Shown one piece after another: positions 9,629 to 17,530 of a DNA stretch of 59,869 nucleotides. The position numbers were made by a program, and so were the translations under genes. The notes beneath the pieces are model-generated. The model was not told the origin of the DNA. It worked only from the letters and a program-made list of their open reading frames with translations, and searched no databases. This DNA comes from Candidatus Syntrophosphaera sp. (GTDB taxonomy: Bacteria > Cloacimonadota > Cloacimonadia > Cloacimonadales > Cloacimonadaceae): contig JAHYIU010000004.1 in the NCBI GenBank assembly GCA_019429425.1, positions 1-59,869 of the forward strand. The letters are read 5' to 3'. Numbering within the stretch: the stretch's first letter is position 1; every line of letters starts with the position of its first letter.

Positions 9629-10483
9629 TCAGATCCTGTAATAGATCTCCAAATCCAAATCCAACACCTGCTCCAGTTCGATGCCTTCCCTCCAGTCGTG
9701 GCCCAGGGAGGGCTCCAACCCTGTCGCCAGGGACATGATCTCCACCGCAGCGCGGATCGAATCGGTCAGCTCATAACCGTTGACAACTCCGGCCAGAACG
9801 AAGGCGGCAAAACAATCTCCGGCTCCCGGATAGGTTCCGCCGCGGATGATGTAGGGATAGCTTTTCAGGGTCCCGTCGCCGGAATTGAAATAGCGCACCT
9901 CCAAACGTCCGGGATCATCTCCCGGCACAGATGTGACGACTATCTGCCTGGGCCCCAGGGCGCTTATCCTGCGGCACCAATCCAGGAAGGTCGCATCATC
10001 GAAACCGGCTGAGGGGTCTGCCCCCGCCAGCCAGGCCGCTTCGGAATAATTCGGGGTGATCAGGTCCGCCTTGCCCACCAGTTCGCGCATGGCGCGAACA
10101 ATGCCCGCGTCAAAGCAGGAATACAGCTTTCCGCCATCTCCCATAACCGGGTCCACCAGCACGAAAGTGCCCTCATCCCGGAGTTGGTCGATGATCCCGG
10201 CGATCCGGCCGGCCTGCCGCGCCGAGGAGAGAAAGCCGCTGTGGATGGCGCTGAAGCGCAGGCCCAGGTCCTTCCAGTGGCCTGCGAGCCGCTCCAGATG
10301 GGGATCCATGTCCACCCAATGGGCGTCCGGATAATCCGTGTTGGCGGAAAGGATCGCCGTGGGCAGGACGCAAACCCTGATCCCAAGACGGTACATGATG
10401 GGGATCTCCGCCAGCAGCGAGGTGTGGCCGAATCCGCTCAGGTCCTGGATCGCCAGGATCCTTTTACAGCTGTTGTTTATCAT
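9629..10483 (-). CDS. Pyridoxamine/pyridoxal kinase (PdxK/PdxY type)
   Basis: This is a ribokinase-fold kinase expected to phosphorylate pyridoxal, pyridoxamine or pyridoxine in the B6 salvage pathway in the cytosol. The N-terminus AIQDLSGFGHTSL and the PTAILS segment match the pyridoxamine kinase subfamily of Clostridia and Bacteroidetes. The GAGDCF motif carries the catalytic Asp (Asp223). I start at the ATG at 10483 (284 aa, usual family length) rather than the upstream TTG at 10543, whose 20 extra residues do not fit the family. It stands alone, divergent from the next gene and convergent with the C25 gene. Confidence 0.85.
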   Translation of the reverse strand: MINNSCKRILAIQDLSGFGHTSLLAEIPIMYRLGIRVCVLPTAILSANTDYPDAHWVDMDPHLERLAGHWKDLGLRFSAIHSGFLSSARQAGRIAGIIDQLRDEGTFVLVDPVMGDGGKLYSCFDAGIVRAMRELVGKADLITPNYSEAAWLAGADPSAGFDDATFLDWCRRISALGPRQIVVTSVPGDDPGRLEVRYFNSGDGTLKSYPYIIRGGTYPGAGDCFAAFVLAGVVNGYELTDSIRAAVEIMSLATGLEPSLGHDWREGIELEQVLDLDLEIYYRI

Positions 10484-10611
10484 CTCTTCAAACCTGTGGA
10501 TGTCTGTTTTAAGCAATATGGGGCTGAGGCCGCTTTTGGTCAAGCACTATTTCGCCCGGAAAGGCAGATGTAAAACCGTGGGCTTGGTGGACGGCGCCTT
10601 GCTCTTTGTCC

Positions 10612-10639
10612 TTGACAGCAATATGGTTGCTTTTAGCAT
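10612..10639 (+). promoter_or_regulatory. Possible sigma70-type promoter
   Basis: TTGACA (10612-10617), a 16-base spacer and TAGCAT (10634-10639) lie 38 bases before the start of the next gene, with AGGAGG at 10659-10664. The -10 element matches the consensus at four of six positions. Confidence 0.4.
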
Positions 10640-10676
10640 TGTAAAAAATCAGATCTTCAGGAGGATCATCCGGCCT

Positions 10677-13349
10677 ATGATGAAGCAAACGCTTGCCCTG
10701 CTTATGGTTATGGCGCCGCTGCTGCTGAGCGCCTGGGCGAACTACACTACTCTGTCCACTCCCGATTTTGAGGTCTATTTCCGCAAGGGCTGGGAAACCG
10801 AGGCCAAGAACATCCTCCAGGCCCTGGAATTCAGCCGCCCCTACGTGGAAAGCCTGACCGGGCACAGGCCCGCCAGGGTTCCCGTCGTCCTTTCCGACAT
10901 GGGGATCATGGTCAACGGCTATGCCAACCCGGTGGGCGCCAAAATGGGCCTCTTCGCCTATCCCCCATCCTCGGGCGAACTCGCTCTGGGAGAGGATTGG
11001 TGGCAGTTCGTGGGGGTGCATGAATACATCCACATGGCCCAGATGACCCGCACTTCCGGAGAGCCGGCTTTGCTGCGCGCCCTGTTCGGCAACATCCTCT
11101 ATCCCAATCTCTACCAGCCGATGTGGATGACTGAGGGGATCACTGTTTACGGGGAATCACAGCTCTCGGAATACACGGGCAGACTGAATTCCGGGACCTA
11201 TCCGGCCATCATCAATGCCCTGGCCCGCGAAGGCAGGCTCCCCTCACCCGGAAAGGCTTGTTATTACAGCCATAGCGACCCCCTGGGCAACTATTACGTC
11301 TATGGCTCCAGCTTCCATCAATATCTGTCCGATACCTACGGCGAGGATAAATTTGCCGTCCTCTATGGCGAAACCTCGGCTTCCCTCACCTCCTATCTGA
11401 ACCCTCTCTCCTCCTCGCTTTCACTGGATAGGTCCTACAAAACCGCCTTTGGTAAAAGCGTCAGCGAACTCTGGTCCGACTGGCAGGCTCAAACCATCGA
11501 CAGATCAACCCCCCTGCCCAAACAGAAGCTCACCGAAGACGGCTGGACCAAGAAAGGCCTCACCCATCACAACGGCGCGCTTTACTACATCCAGCGCAAG
11601 ACCGCCAAGACCGGCCCCTCCAGTGGCTTTTCCAGCTACCGGCTGATGCGGTTAAACGGCCTCAGCGCCAAGGCCAGCGCAGAAGTCGTCATTGAACAAG
11701 GCTCGGATTTCACCGCCGGCTACCAGATCTCCGGAAACAAGCTCTATTACAGCCGCTCTGAGTTCAAACCAGGCTATGCCAACAACGATTTCGACGGCCT
11801 GGGAATCATCACCGAGGTCTGGGTTCAGGACCTGTCCAGAGGAAACCGGAAAAAGCTCTTTGCCGGGCCGATCCGGGCTTTTTGCCACCTGGGGGGAAAC
11901 CGTTTCCTGGTGGCCGAGGATGATGAGACCCACCAAAACACCAAGCTTTATGAGATCTCGGGATCCGCGCCCAGAAAGACTTTGCGCGGCACCCTGGACC
12001 ACCTGGTCGGCACGATCCACGCCAGCCAGGGCCGGATCTTCGTCACCGCGCGCAGGTTCTGGCAAAACAACAGCATCTATGAACTCAACCTGAACACTCT
12101 GGCCCTCACCCCTCTGGTCAACACAGCCAGTTTGGAAACAGTCTCCTGGGTCGGGGGCAACGATCTGGCCTTCAACGCTGTCTATGACGGAAAGAACGGG
12201 GCCTATATCTACAAGCTGGACAGCGGGGAGATCCAGAGGCTGGCTGGTTTTTCCGAGATCAAGGACGCGGTCGAGGTCCGCGGCAAGACCTATTTCCTCT
12301 CCATCAATGCCCAGGGCTACGACGTCTATCAGGATCCACTCAAGCTCCAGAGTTTTTCCCTTCCTCAGGCCAAAACCGCTGGCCCCTCCTACACCCGGCT
12401 CAGCGCCAGCAGCAGCCGGGTGTTGAACAAATACCCCATCCAAGCCGGTTCCTACGCCAAAAACATCGGCCACATGCTCTGGCCGCGGCTGTACCGCTTT
12501 CCCTATATCGACGCCACGGACAAGAACGGGGACGGAGAACTTGACGAGCTGATCGTGGGCGTCCAGATGGCTGGCACGGACGTGGTCGGCGATTTCCCGA
12601 TGTGGTACGCGACGGTGCTGTATGACGTGAAAAATGAAGACTGGGGCTTCAATCTGGGCCTGGAGAACAACTTCTTCAGCCCGGTCAAGCACACGCTGGA
12701 ATACTCCGACCTGGATGGAAAGTCCCTCAAATCCGTACAATACGTTCCCCTGCTGCGCAGGCAGAATTACGGGCTAACGGAAGCTAGGGCTGGTTTTGGC
12801 TTCACGGCTTCGGAGAATATGGCCCGCCAGGTTTGGGATCCCTTCGTGGGGCTGAACTTCGCCGCCCGGGGAGCCCGGCTCCAGACCAAAAACTCCCTGC
12901 TGATCGAGACAGATAAAGACCGCCTGGGCTGGCAGGGCCTGGCCAACCTGCGCTGGAAAGCCCCGCTCTCCACGGAATTCCGCCACAGCGTGTTTGCCGC
13001 CCATGATCCCAAGGCGGACCCGGATGAGGTTTTTGCCCCAATGCGCGGCTACGAAAGCGATTGGAACCAGACCAGAGGCGTGCAGCTCAGCAATTCCTGG
13101 TATGCCCCCATCCTCAAGATCCGCGATGGGATCTGGAACCCCAACATCTACATCGAGGATGTAAACCTCGGCCTCTTCTACGACCATGCCTTCCCCGGAG
13201 ACAAGGTTGACAGCAACGTCCGCTATTCCTACGGCGCCGAGCTGATCGCCGAATTTTCGCTCTTGTACAATTTCTCCCTCAACCTCGGCGTGCGTTACAG
13301 CCAAAACAAGGAAGGCGAAGAGCTCGTGGCGCTGATCCTGGGATTGTGA
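10677..13349 (+). CDS. Exported peptidase-MA-like metalloprotease with propeller and C-terminal barrel-like region
   Basis: The 890-residue protein has a signal peptide (MMKQTLALLMVMAPLLLSAWA). A gluzincin-like zinc site follows: HEYIH at residues 115-119 and a third ligand candidate Glu153 in WMTEG. After that come TolB/PD40-like beta-propeller segments (about 300-600). The last 250 residues are rich in alternating beta strands with aromatic ends, as in an outer-membrane barrel. The architecture resembles the protein at 19710-22736, although the sequences are far apart. It probably sits in the outer membrane with the protease and propeller in the periplasm or at the surface. The start is the first of two ATGs; the ribosome site AGGAGG is 12 bases upstream, slightly far. 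Substrate unknown. Confidence 0.75.
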   Translation: MMKQTLALLMVMAPLLLSAWANYTTLSTPDFEVYFRKGWETEAKNILQALEFSRPYVESLTGHRPARVPVVLSDMGIMVNGYANPVGAKMGLFAYPPSSGELALGEDWWQFVGVHEYIHMAQMTRTSGEPALLRALFGNILYPNLYQPMWMTEGITVYGESQLSEYTGRLNSGTYPAIINALAREGRLPSPGKACYYSHSDPLGNYYVYGSSFHQYLSDTYGEDKFAVLYGETSASLTSYLNPLSSSLSLDRSYKTAFGKSVSELWSDWQAQTIDRSTPLPKQKLTEDGWTKKGLTHHNGALYYIQRKTAKTGPSSGFSSYRLMRLNGLSAKASAEVVIEQGSDFTAGYQISGNKLYYSRSEFKPGYANNDFDGLGIITEVWVQDLSRGNRKKLFAGPIRAFCHLGGNRFLVAEDDETHQNTKLYEISGSAPRKTLRGTLDHLVGTIHASQGRIFVTARRFWQNNSIYELNLNTLALTPLVNTASLETVSWVGGNDLAFNAVYDGKNGAYIYKLDSGEIQRLAGFSEIKDAVEVRGKTYFLSINAQGYDVYQDPLKLQSFSLPQAKTAGPSYTRLSASSSRVLNKYPIQAGSYAKNIGHMLWPRLYRFPYIDATDKNGDGELDELIVGVQMAGTDVVGDFPMWYATVLYDVKNEDWGFNLGLENNFFSPVKHTLEYSDLDGKSLKSVQYVPLLRRQNYGLTEARAGFGFTASENMARQVWDPFVGLNFAARGARLQTKNSLLIETDKDRLGWQGLANLRWKAPLSTEFRHSVFAAHDPKADPDEVFAPMRGYESDWNQTRGVQLSNSWYAPILKIRDGIWNPNIYIEDVNLGLFYDHAFPGDKVDSNVRYSYGAELIAEFSLLYNFSLNLGVRYSQNKEGEELVALILGL

Positions 13350-13449
13350 AGCCTTGCCCGGATTGGAATGCAGAACTTATCCTTGACACAAAAACGCCCT
13401 GCCAAGACTTGGCCTAAATATCACAAATACCTGAGTCATGGAGGATAAC

Positions 13450-13830
13450 ATGCTGGTTCCCGATAACTTATACTACACTGAAAGCCATGAATGGGTGCGC
13501 GTGGCGGATGACCTCGCCACTGTCGGCATCACGGATTTTGCCCAGCACGAACTGGGAGAGATCGTTTTTCTGGAGCTGCCTGAGGTGGGCGCAAAGGTTT
13601 CCGCCAACGAGCCCTGCGGCACCATCGAAGCAGTCAAATCCGCAGAAGACCTGAACAGCCCCGTCAGCGGCAAGGTCGAAGAAAAAAACCTCGAAGCTGA
13701 GGAAAGCCCCGATCTGATCAACAAATCCCCCTATGAAGAGGGCTGGCTCTACAAGGTGCGCCTCAGCAACCCCGACGAACTGGAAAACCTGCTCAGCCCC
13801 TTGGAATACGGCAAACTGACCGAATCCTAA
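13450..13830 (+). CDS. gcvH: Glycine cleavage system H protein
   Basis: This is the lipoyl carrier protein that shuttles the aminomethyl intermediate between the P and T proteins of the glycine cleavage complex. The lipoylation site is Lys63 in the motif EAVKSAED, at the usual position, and the 126-residue length is normal. The ATG at 13450 is chosen over that at 13438 because GGAGG sits five bases before it and overlaps the upstream ATG. No P, T or L protein genes are in the window, so the protein may instead serve lipoate transfer or act with distant gcv genes. It opens a five-gene run with gmk, the acidic protein, UDG and the phosphoesterase. Confidence 0.95.
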   Translation: MLVPDNLYYTESHEWVRVADDLATVGITDFAQHELGEIVFLELPEVGAKVSANEPCGTIEAVKSAEDLNSPVSGKVEEKNLEAEESPDLINKSPYEEGWLYKVRLSNPDELENLLSPLEYGKLTES

Positions 13831-13840
13831 GCGATCCGCG

Positions 13841-14458
13841 GTGATAGCCAAAAACAAAAACTTCCTCATCATCCTTTCGGCCCCGTCCGGAGGAGGCAAG
13901 AGCACCATTCTCAACCAGGTCCTCAAGGCCGCGGAAGACATCGACTATTCGGTTTCCTACACCACCCGCGCGCCCCGGGGCAAGGAAGAGAACGGCAGGC
14001 ACTACCATTTTGTGGATGAGGGCGAGTTTTTGCAGCGCCGCGAAGCCGGCGATTTTCTGGAAACCGCCCAGGTTTTCGGCCGCTGGTACGGAACCTCCAT
14101 CAGCTTCATCCAGAGTCGCCTGGAGGCAGGCCACCACGTGATCATGGACATCGACGTCCAGGGCGCGGCCCAGATCAGCGCCACAGCCATACCCTATGTG
14201 AAGATATTCATCATTCCGCCCTCCATGGAGGTTCTGCGCGACCGTCTGGTCAAGCGCGAGACCGATTCCGCGGAGGAGATCCAAAAGCGGCTGACCATCG
14301 CCCGTGACGAGCTGAAATACATCCCTGCCTACGATTACCTGGTTGTCAATGACGGCCTGGCCACCGCCGTGCAGGATGTGCTGGCCATCGTGAGAGCGGA
14401 GGAAAACCGCGTCAGCCGTTATCTGGAGCCCGTCCAGGGCTTCCTGAACCAGGAGTAG
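13841..14458 (+). CDS. gmk: Guanylate kinase
   Basis: It phosphorylates GMP to GDP with ATP. The P-loop APSGGGKST lies at residues 14-22, followed by the GMP-binding segment SYTTRAPRGKEENG and the family motif MDIDVQGA. At 205 residues it has the usual length. The start is GTG at 13841, ten bases after the gcvH stop, and the small acidic protein follows three bases after its stop. The gmk position next to an rpoZ-like gene is common in bacteria. Confidence 0.95.
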   Translation: MIAKNKNFLIILSAPSGGGKSTILNQVLKAAEDIDYSVSYTTRAPRGKEENGRHYHFVDEGEFLQRREAGDFLETAQVFGRWYGTSISFIQSRLEAGHHVIMDIDVQGAAQISATAIPYVKIFIIPPSMEVLRDRLVKRETDSAEEIQKRLTIARDELKYIPAYDYLVVNDGLATAVQDVLAIVRAEENRVSRYLEPVQGFLNQE

Positions 14459-14461
14459 ACA

Positions 14462-14854
14462 ATGATCAACGAAAAGATCGAAAGCTTTCTCGAGAAGACT
14501 GATATGAACTACCTCTTCTGCCTGCTTTCCAAGCTTGAGGCCCAGCGTATCAGCCAGCTTCCCACCTATGTCAAACAGCGCCTGCCGGAAAAGATCGCCG
14601 TCATCTCGATCAACCACGTGGCCGAAAACGAGGTCCCGGACTACTTTGCCGAGATCGAAGAGGCAAACATCGCCATGGCCCAGGCCAATTCTCCTTTCCC
14701 GGATGATGATTCCGAACTGGGCGAGGAAACCATCGACGACTCCAAGGACCACATCGAAGAGCTCGTGCACGAAAATCTGGACAGCTATCCGGATGACGAC
14801 GACGAGGAAGAACTCGACCTCGGCGACGACGAGGTTGACGAAGACGAAGACTGA
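14462..14854 (+). CDS. Small protein with acidic tail, possible RNA polymerase omega-like
   Basis: The protein has 130 residues. The N-terminal 60 include NYLFCLLSKLEAQRISQL, which resembles the helix of RpoZ that contains the A-x-R-A-R-Q-hydrophobic pattern. The last 55 residues are dominated by Asp and Glu. Its position directly after gmk is where rpoZ sits in many genomes. The sequence match is weak, and the acidic tail is much longer than usual for omega, so this is an inference from context plus a short motif. Otherwise it is a hypothetical protein. Confidence 0.4.
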   Translation: MINEKIESFLEKTDMNYLFCLLSKLEAQRISQLPTYVKQRLPEKIAVISINHVAENEVPDYFAEIEEANIAMAQANSPFPDDDSELGEETIDDSKDHIEELVHENLDSYPDDDDEEELDLGDDEVDEDED

Positions 14855-14865
14855 TCCGGGGTAAT

Positions 14866-15507
14866 ATGACCCGCCGCGCGCTGCAGCAGCATCTGGAGCT
14901 GCTTCAAAACTTTGGCATCCGGGAGATCTTCAAAAGCCAAAGCCCCAAAGCCGGGATCCTCGATCAGCTCAGCGCCCAATACGCGGGCTGCCAAAAGTGC
15001 GGCCTGCATGAAGGGCGGATCAAGCTGGTCTACGGAGATGGCAATCCGGAAGCCATCGCCATGCTCATCGGCGAAGGGCCGGGAGAGCAGGAAAACCTCA
15101 CTGGCAGGCCATTTGTGGGGCCAGCCGGTAAACTGCTCACCGATATGCTCAAGGCCATCAACCTCACCCGCGAAGACGTCTATATCTGCAACATCGTCAA
15201 ATGCCGCCCTCCCAACAACCGCAATCCGGAAAGCTCAGAACGCGAGGCCTGCCTGCCCTATCTGCTGGAACAGATCCAGATCATCCAGCCCCGGCTCATC
15301 CTCATGCTGGGCCTCGTGGCCGCCCAAACCCTCCTGCAAAGCAACCTGAGCATGCAGAGGCTGCGCGAGACAACCCATCTTTTCCAGGGCATCAAGACCT
15401 ACGTTTCCTACCACCCCGCCGCCCTGCTCAGAAACCCCCACTGGAAACGCCCCGCCTGGGAGGACCTCAAGCTCTTCAGCGCGGATTACCAAAGCCTCAC
15501 GCAATGA
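14866..15507 (+). CDS. Type 4 (Fe-S) uracil-DNA glycosylase
   Basis: It removes uracil from DNA to begin base-excision repair. Family-4 features are clear: GEGPGEQE (residues 69-76), RPFVGPAG, and the HPAALLRNP block with His183. Four cysteines are placed for a [4Fe-4S] cluster (Cys42, Cys45, Cys113, Cys129; an additional Cys108 is nearby). Length is 213 residues. The start follows the acidic-protein stop by 11 bases. The stop overlaps the ATG of the next gene (ATGA), indicating translational coupling. Confidence 0.92.
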   Translation: MTRRALQQHLELLQNFGIREIFKSQSPKAGILDQLSAQYAGCQKCGLHEGRIKLVYGDGNPEAIAMLIGEGPGEQENLTGRPFVGPAGKLLTDMLKAINLTREDVYICNIVKCRPPNNRNPESSEREACLPYLLEQIQIIQPRLILMLGLVAAQTLLQSNLSMQRLRETTHLFQGIKTYVSYHPAALLRNPHWKRPAWEDLKLFSADYQSLTQ

Positions 15508-16337
15508 AGATTTTCCTCATAAAACCCTCAATCCGCGACGCTCGCCGGAAGCTCCTCCTGCTCCTGGCGCTGTTCTTCTTTTCCTGGCTGTGTCCCAGTC
15601 TCAGCGCCGACATCGCCGTTTACGGAGACACCCAGACCAACGCCAAAGTCCATGCCCGGATCGTCAGCTCCGTCCTGGGGCACGAACCCGAGGTCGTTTT
15701 CCATCTGGGCGATCTGACCTCCCGGGGCTCCCAACAGAGGCACTACGACGCTTTCTTCGCCATCGAGGATCCTCTGGTCCATATTTGCCCGCTGTGGCCG
15801 GCCCGGGGCAACCACGACCGCTCCCGGGACCTTTTCCTGGACAATTTTCCCGCCCTGGACGGCAAAACCTGGTACACGGTCGAACACGACAGCCTGCTGT
15901 TCATCATCCTGGACAGCAACTTGGACCTCAAACCCCGCTCAGATCAGTACAACTGGCTGCGCCAGACCCTTGAAGCCGGACCCCCGCTGCCCCGCATCGT
16001 GCTGCTCCATTATCCTGTCTTCAGCAGCGGATACAAACCCGGCGAAGCTGAACTGGACCTCTTCCTGCCGGCCCTGTTCGAGTCTTACGGCGTGGTGGCT
16101 GTCTTTTCCGGACACCACCACAACTACGAGCGCCTGGAGCATGCCGGGATCACCTATGTCATTTCCGGCGGTGCGGGCGGCAATTTGCTCACCAAGCATA
16201 AACTAATTCAACAGAGCAGGATGCTTCGTGTCGATCACCACTATATGATCCTTTCCAGAGACGGAAGCTCCCTCAACTGCGCGGCCTACGGCCTGGATGG
16301 CCAGGTCTTCGAAACTTTCGCCATCCCTCTACCCTAA
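15504..16337 (+). CDS. Exported calcineurin-like metallophosphoesterase
   Basis: The 277-residue protein has an N-terminal hydrophobic segment (residues 16-35) that looks like a signal peptide or anchor. It carries the full two-metal phosphoesterase motif set: Asp42 (YGDTQ), HLGD (67-70), GNHD (102-105), His169 in LLHYPV, and GHHHN (203-207). Hydrolysis of a phosphomono- or diester outside the cytoplasm is likely; the substrate cannot be read from the sequence. The ATG overlaps the stop of the UDG gene. It is the last gene of the run and is followed by palindrome copy 2. Confidence 0.88.
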   Translation: MKIFLIKPSIRDARRKLLLLLALFFFSWLCPSLSADIAVYGDTQTNAKVHARIVSSVLGHEPEVVFHLGDLTSRGSQQRHYDAFFAIEDPLVHICPLWPARGNHDRSRDLFLDNFPALDGKTWYTVEHDSLLFIILDSNLDLKPRSDQYNWLRQTLEAGPPLPRIVLLHYPVFSSGYKPGEAELDLFLPALFESYGVVAVFSGHHHNYERLEHAGITYVISGGAGGNLLTKHKLIQQSRMLRVDHHYMILSRDGSSLNCAAYGLDGQVFETFAIPLP

Positions 16338-16410
16338 AGCCTTCTACACTTCATAATCCTCTGGCTTATATACGTTTATCCCTTATTATTGCCCTGGAGT
16401 CCTATACCTG

Positions 16411-16499
16411 GCTCCCCTTATCAATACGGTGTCAATACGGACTCAATACGGACAAAGTCCGTATTGAGTCCGTATTGACACCGTATTGATAAGGGGGGC
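16411..16499. repeat. Dispersed long palindrome, copy 2 (reverse orientation)
   Basis: This is the most perfect copy: arms of 44 bp with only one G-T pair, around a three-base AAA centre (16454-16456). Its orientation is opposite to the other copies, as the centre and the AGCC flank show. It lies between convergent genes. Each arm has three units of the 11-bp word. Confidence 0.95.
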
Positions 16500-16513
16500 G
16501 GTATGGTTATTAC

Positions 16514-16545
16514 AAAAAAGGAACGCCGGGGTTAGCCGGCGTTCC
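16514..16545 (-). terminator. Rho-independent terminator for the outer-membrane protein gene
   Basis: Read on the minus strand, a 10-bp perfect stem (GGAACGCCGG with CCGGCGTTCC) and six-base loop are followed by six T residues. It lies 25 bases after the stop of the 16570-17328 gene. Confidence 0.9.
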
Positions 16546-16569
16546 GATGAATTGAGACTCTGAGTGGGC

Positions 16570-17328
16570 TTAGAACCTGATCCTGGTGCCGATCGCGGCA
16601 TAGTTCACATTGGCAAAGGTGTAGACCTCGTCGATGTCCGATCCTCCTTCGAGGAAGCGATAGCCCAGATAGAGCCCGTAGCGGTCGTTAAAATCGTAAT
16701 TGAAAGCCAGCAAAACGTCTTCCGCGCGGCCGAAGGGTGAAGCCAGTGCTTCGCCTTTGAGGATCACGGAAAGCTCGTTGGTGAAGTCGTAGCCGAACTC
16801 AAAGCCGATCAGGGGCACGAAGCCGAGGTCGGTCTTTTCCGCGTAGCCATCCTCGTTTTCCAGCGAGATCACGGCGTCGCGGACCTTGCCGGAGAGGCCT
16901 ATGGCACGGATGCCGATGTTCTGGTTTTTGAAGCGGTAGAGATATTGAAGCCTGAAGCTGTTGAAGCGGTAGACGGCATCGATCTTTTTCCCGGCGGTGA
17001 AGGTCTCGCCCATGAATTCGACGTTGTAATCCAGGGTGCCGGTGGGCCGGATGGTGAGCGGAGCGGCCAGCAGTGAGACCTGGTGGCGGGGGGTGATCTT
17101 GTAATGCAGGTTGGCGCGGCCATACATCACGGTTTTGGAGCTCAGGTCGTCGGTGAAGGAAAACATGGTGCTGTTATCTTCTGGGGCGTTGGGGATGCGC
17201 AGGTCGTTGTAGCCGGAGAAGGCGGCCCCGGTTTCCAGGTCCAGGCTGAACTTCGATCCAATCTGGGCCTGCCCGAAAGCCAGGCTCGCGATGGCAAGCA
17301 GGATAATTGCAAGCAGTGTATATTTCAT
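16570..17328 (-). CDS. Small outer-membrane beta-barrel protein
   Basis: The 252-residue protein has a clear signal peptide (cleavage after LAFGQA). It then shows alternating amphipathic beta strands and a C-terminal strand ending in phenylalanine (GTRIRF), the usual signature of BAM-inserted barrels. Pattern and length suggest an 8- to 10-strand barrel of the OmpW/OmpA-like kind, but no specific family is recognised. It is a single gene with its own terminator, divergent from the 17531 operon across a 200-base gap. Confidence 0.75.
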   Translation of the reverse strand: MKYTLLAIILLAIASLAFGQAQIGSKFSLDLETGAAFSGYNDLRIPNAPEDNSTMFSFTDDLSSKTVMYGRANLHYKITPRHQVSLLAAPLTIRPTGTLDYNVEFMGETFTAGKKIDAVYRFNSFRLQYLYRFKNQNIGIRAIGLSGKVRDAVISLENEDGYAEKTDLGFVPLIGFEFGYDFTNELSVILKGEALASPFGRAEDVLLAFNYDFNDRYGLYLGYRFLEGGSDIDEVYTFANVNYAAIGTRIRF

Positions 17329-17530
17329 TTGTTGACTCCACTATGTTGTTTTTGGGGACAATTTAATCCCGCCTCCGGAAAAAGCAAATTAATCCGGTCG
17401 TGCCTGGCTGGTCTGATGAAAATTAGCTTGACATCAAAAGGCGGTTCGGAGGTTTATGGCTTGTTAGATTCCCAAAATGGCGGAATCCCGCCTGGATGGG
17501 AATTTGAACGACAGACAAAGGATGGAATTG

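Noticed and set aside
10338-10676. N-terminal extension of the 890-residue protease-like protein
   Set aside because: The extra 113 codons are antisense to the kinase gene and precede a clear signal peptide and ribosome site.
13383-13420. Sigma70 promoter before gcvH
   Set aside because: TTGACA is perfect, but the nearest TATAAT-like word (TAAATA) is 26 bases away, too far for a normal spacer.
13450-16337. Complete glycine cleavage operon
   Set aside because: Only gcvH is present; following genes are gmk, a small acidic protein, UDG and a phosphoesterase.
16411-16499. Palindrome copies as ordinary rho-independent terminators
   Set aside because: There is no T-run after the stem, and true terminators are already present next to copies 1 and 2.
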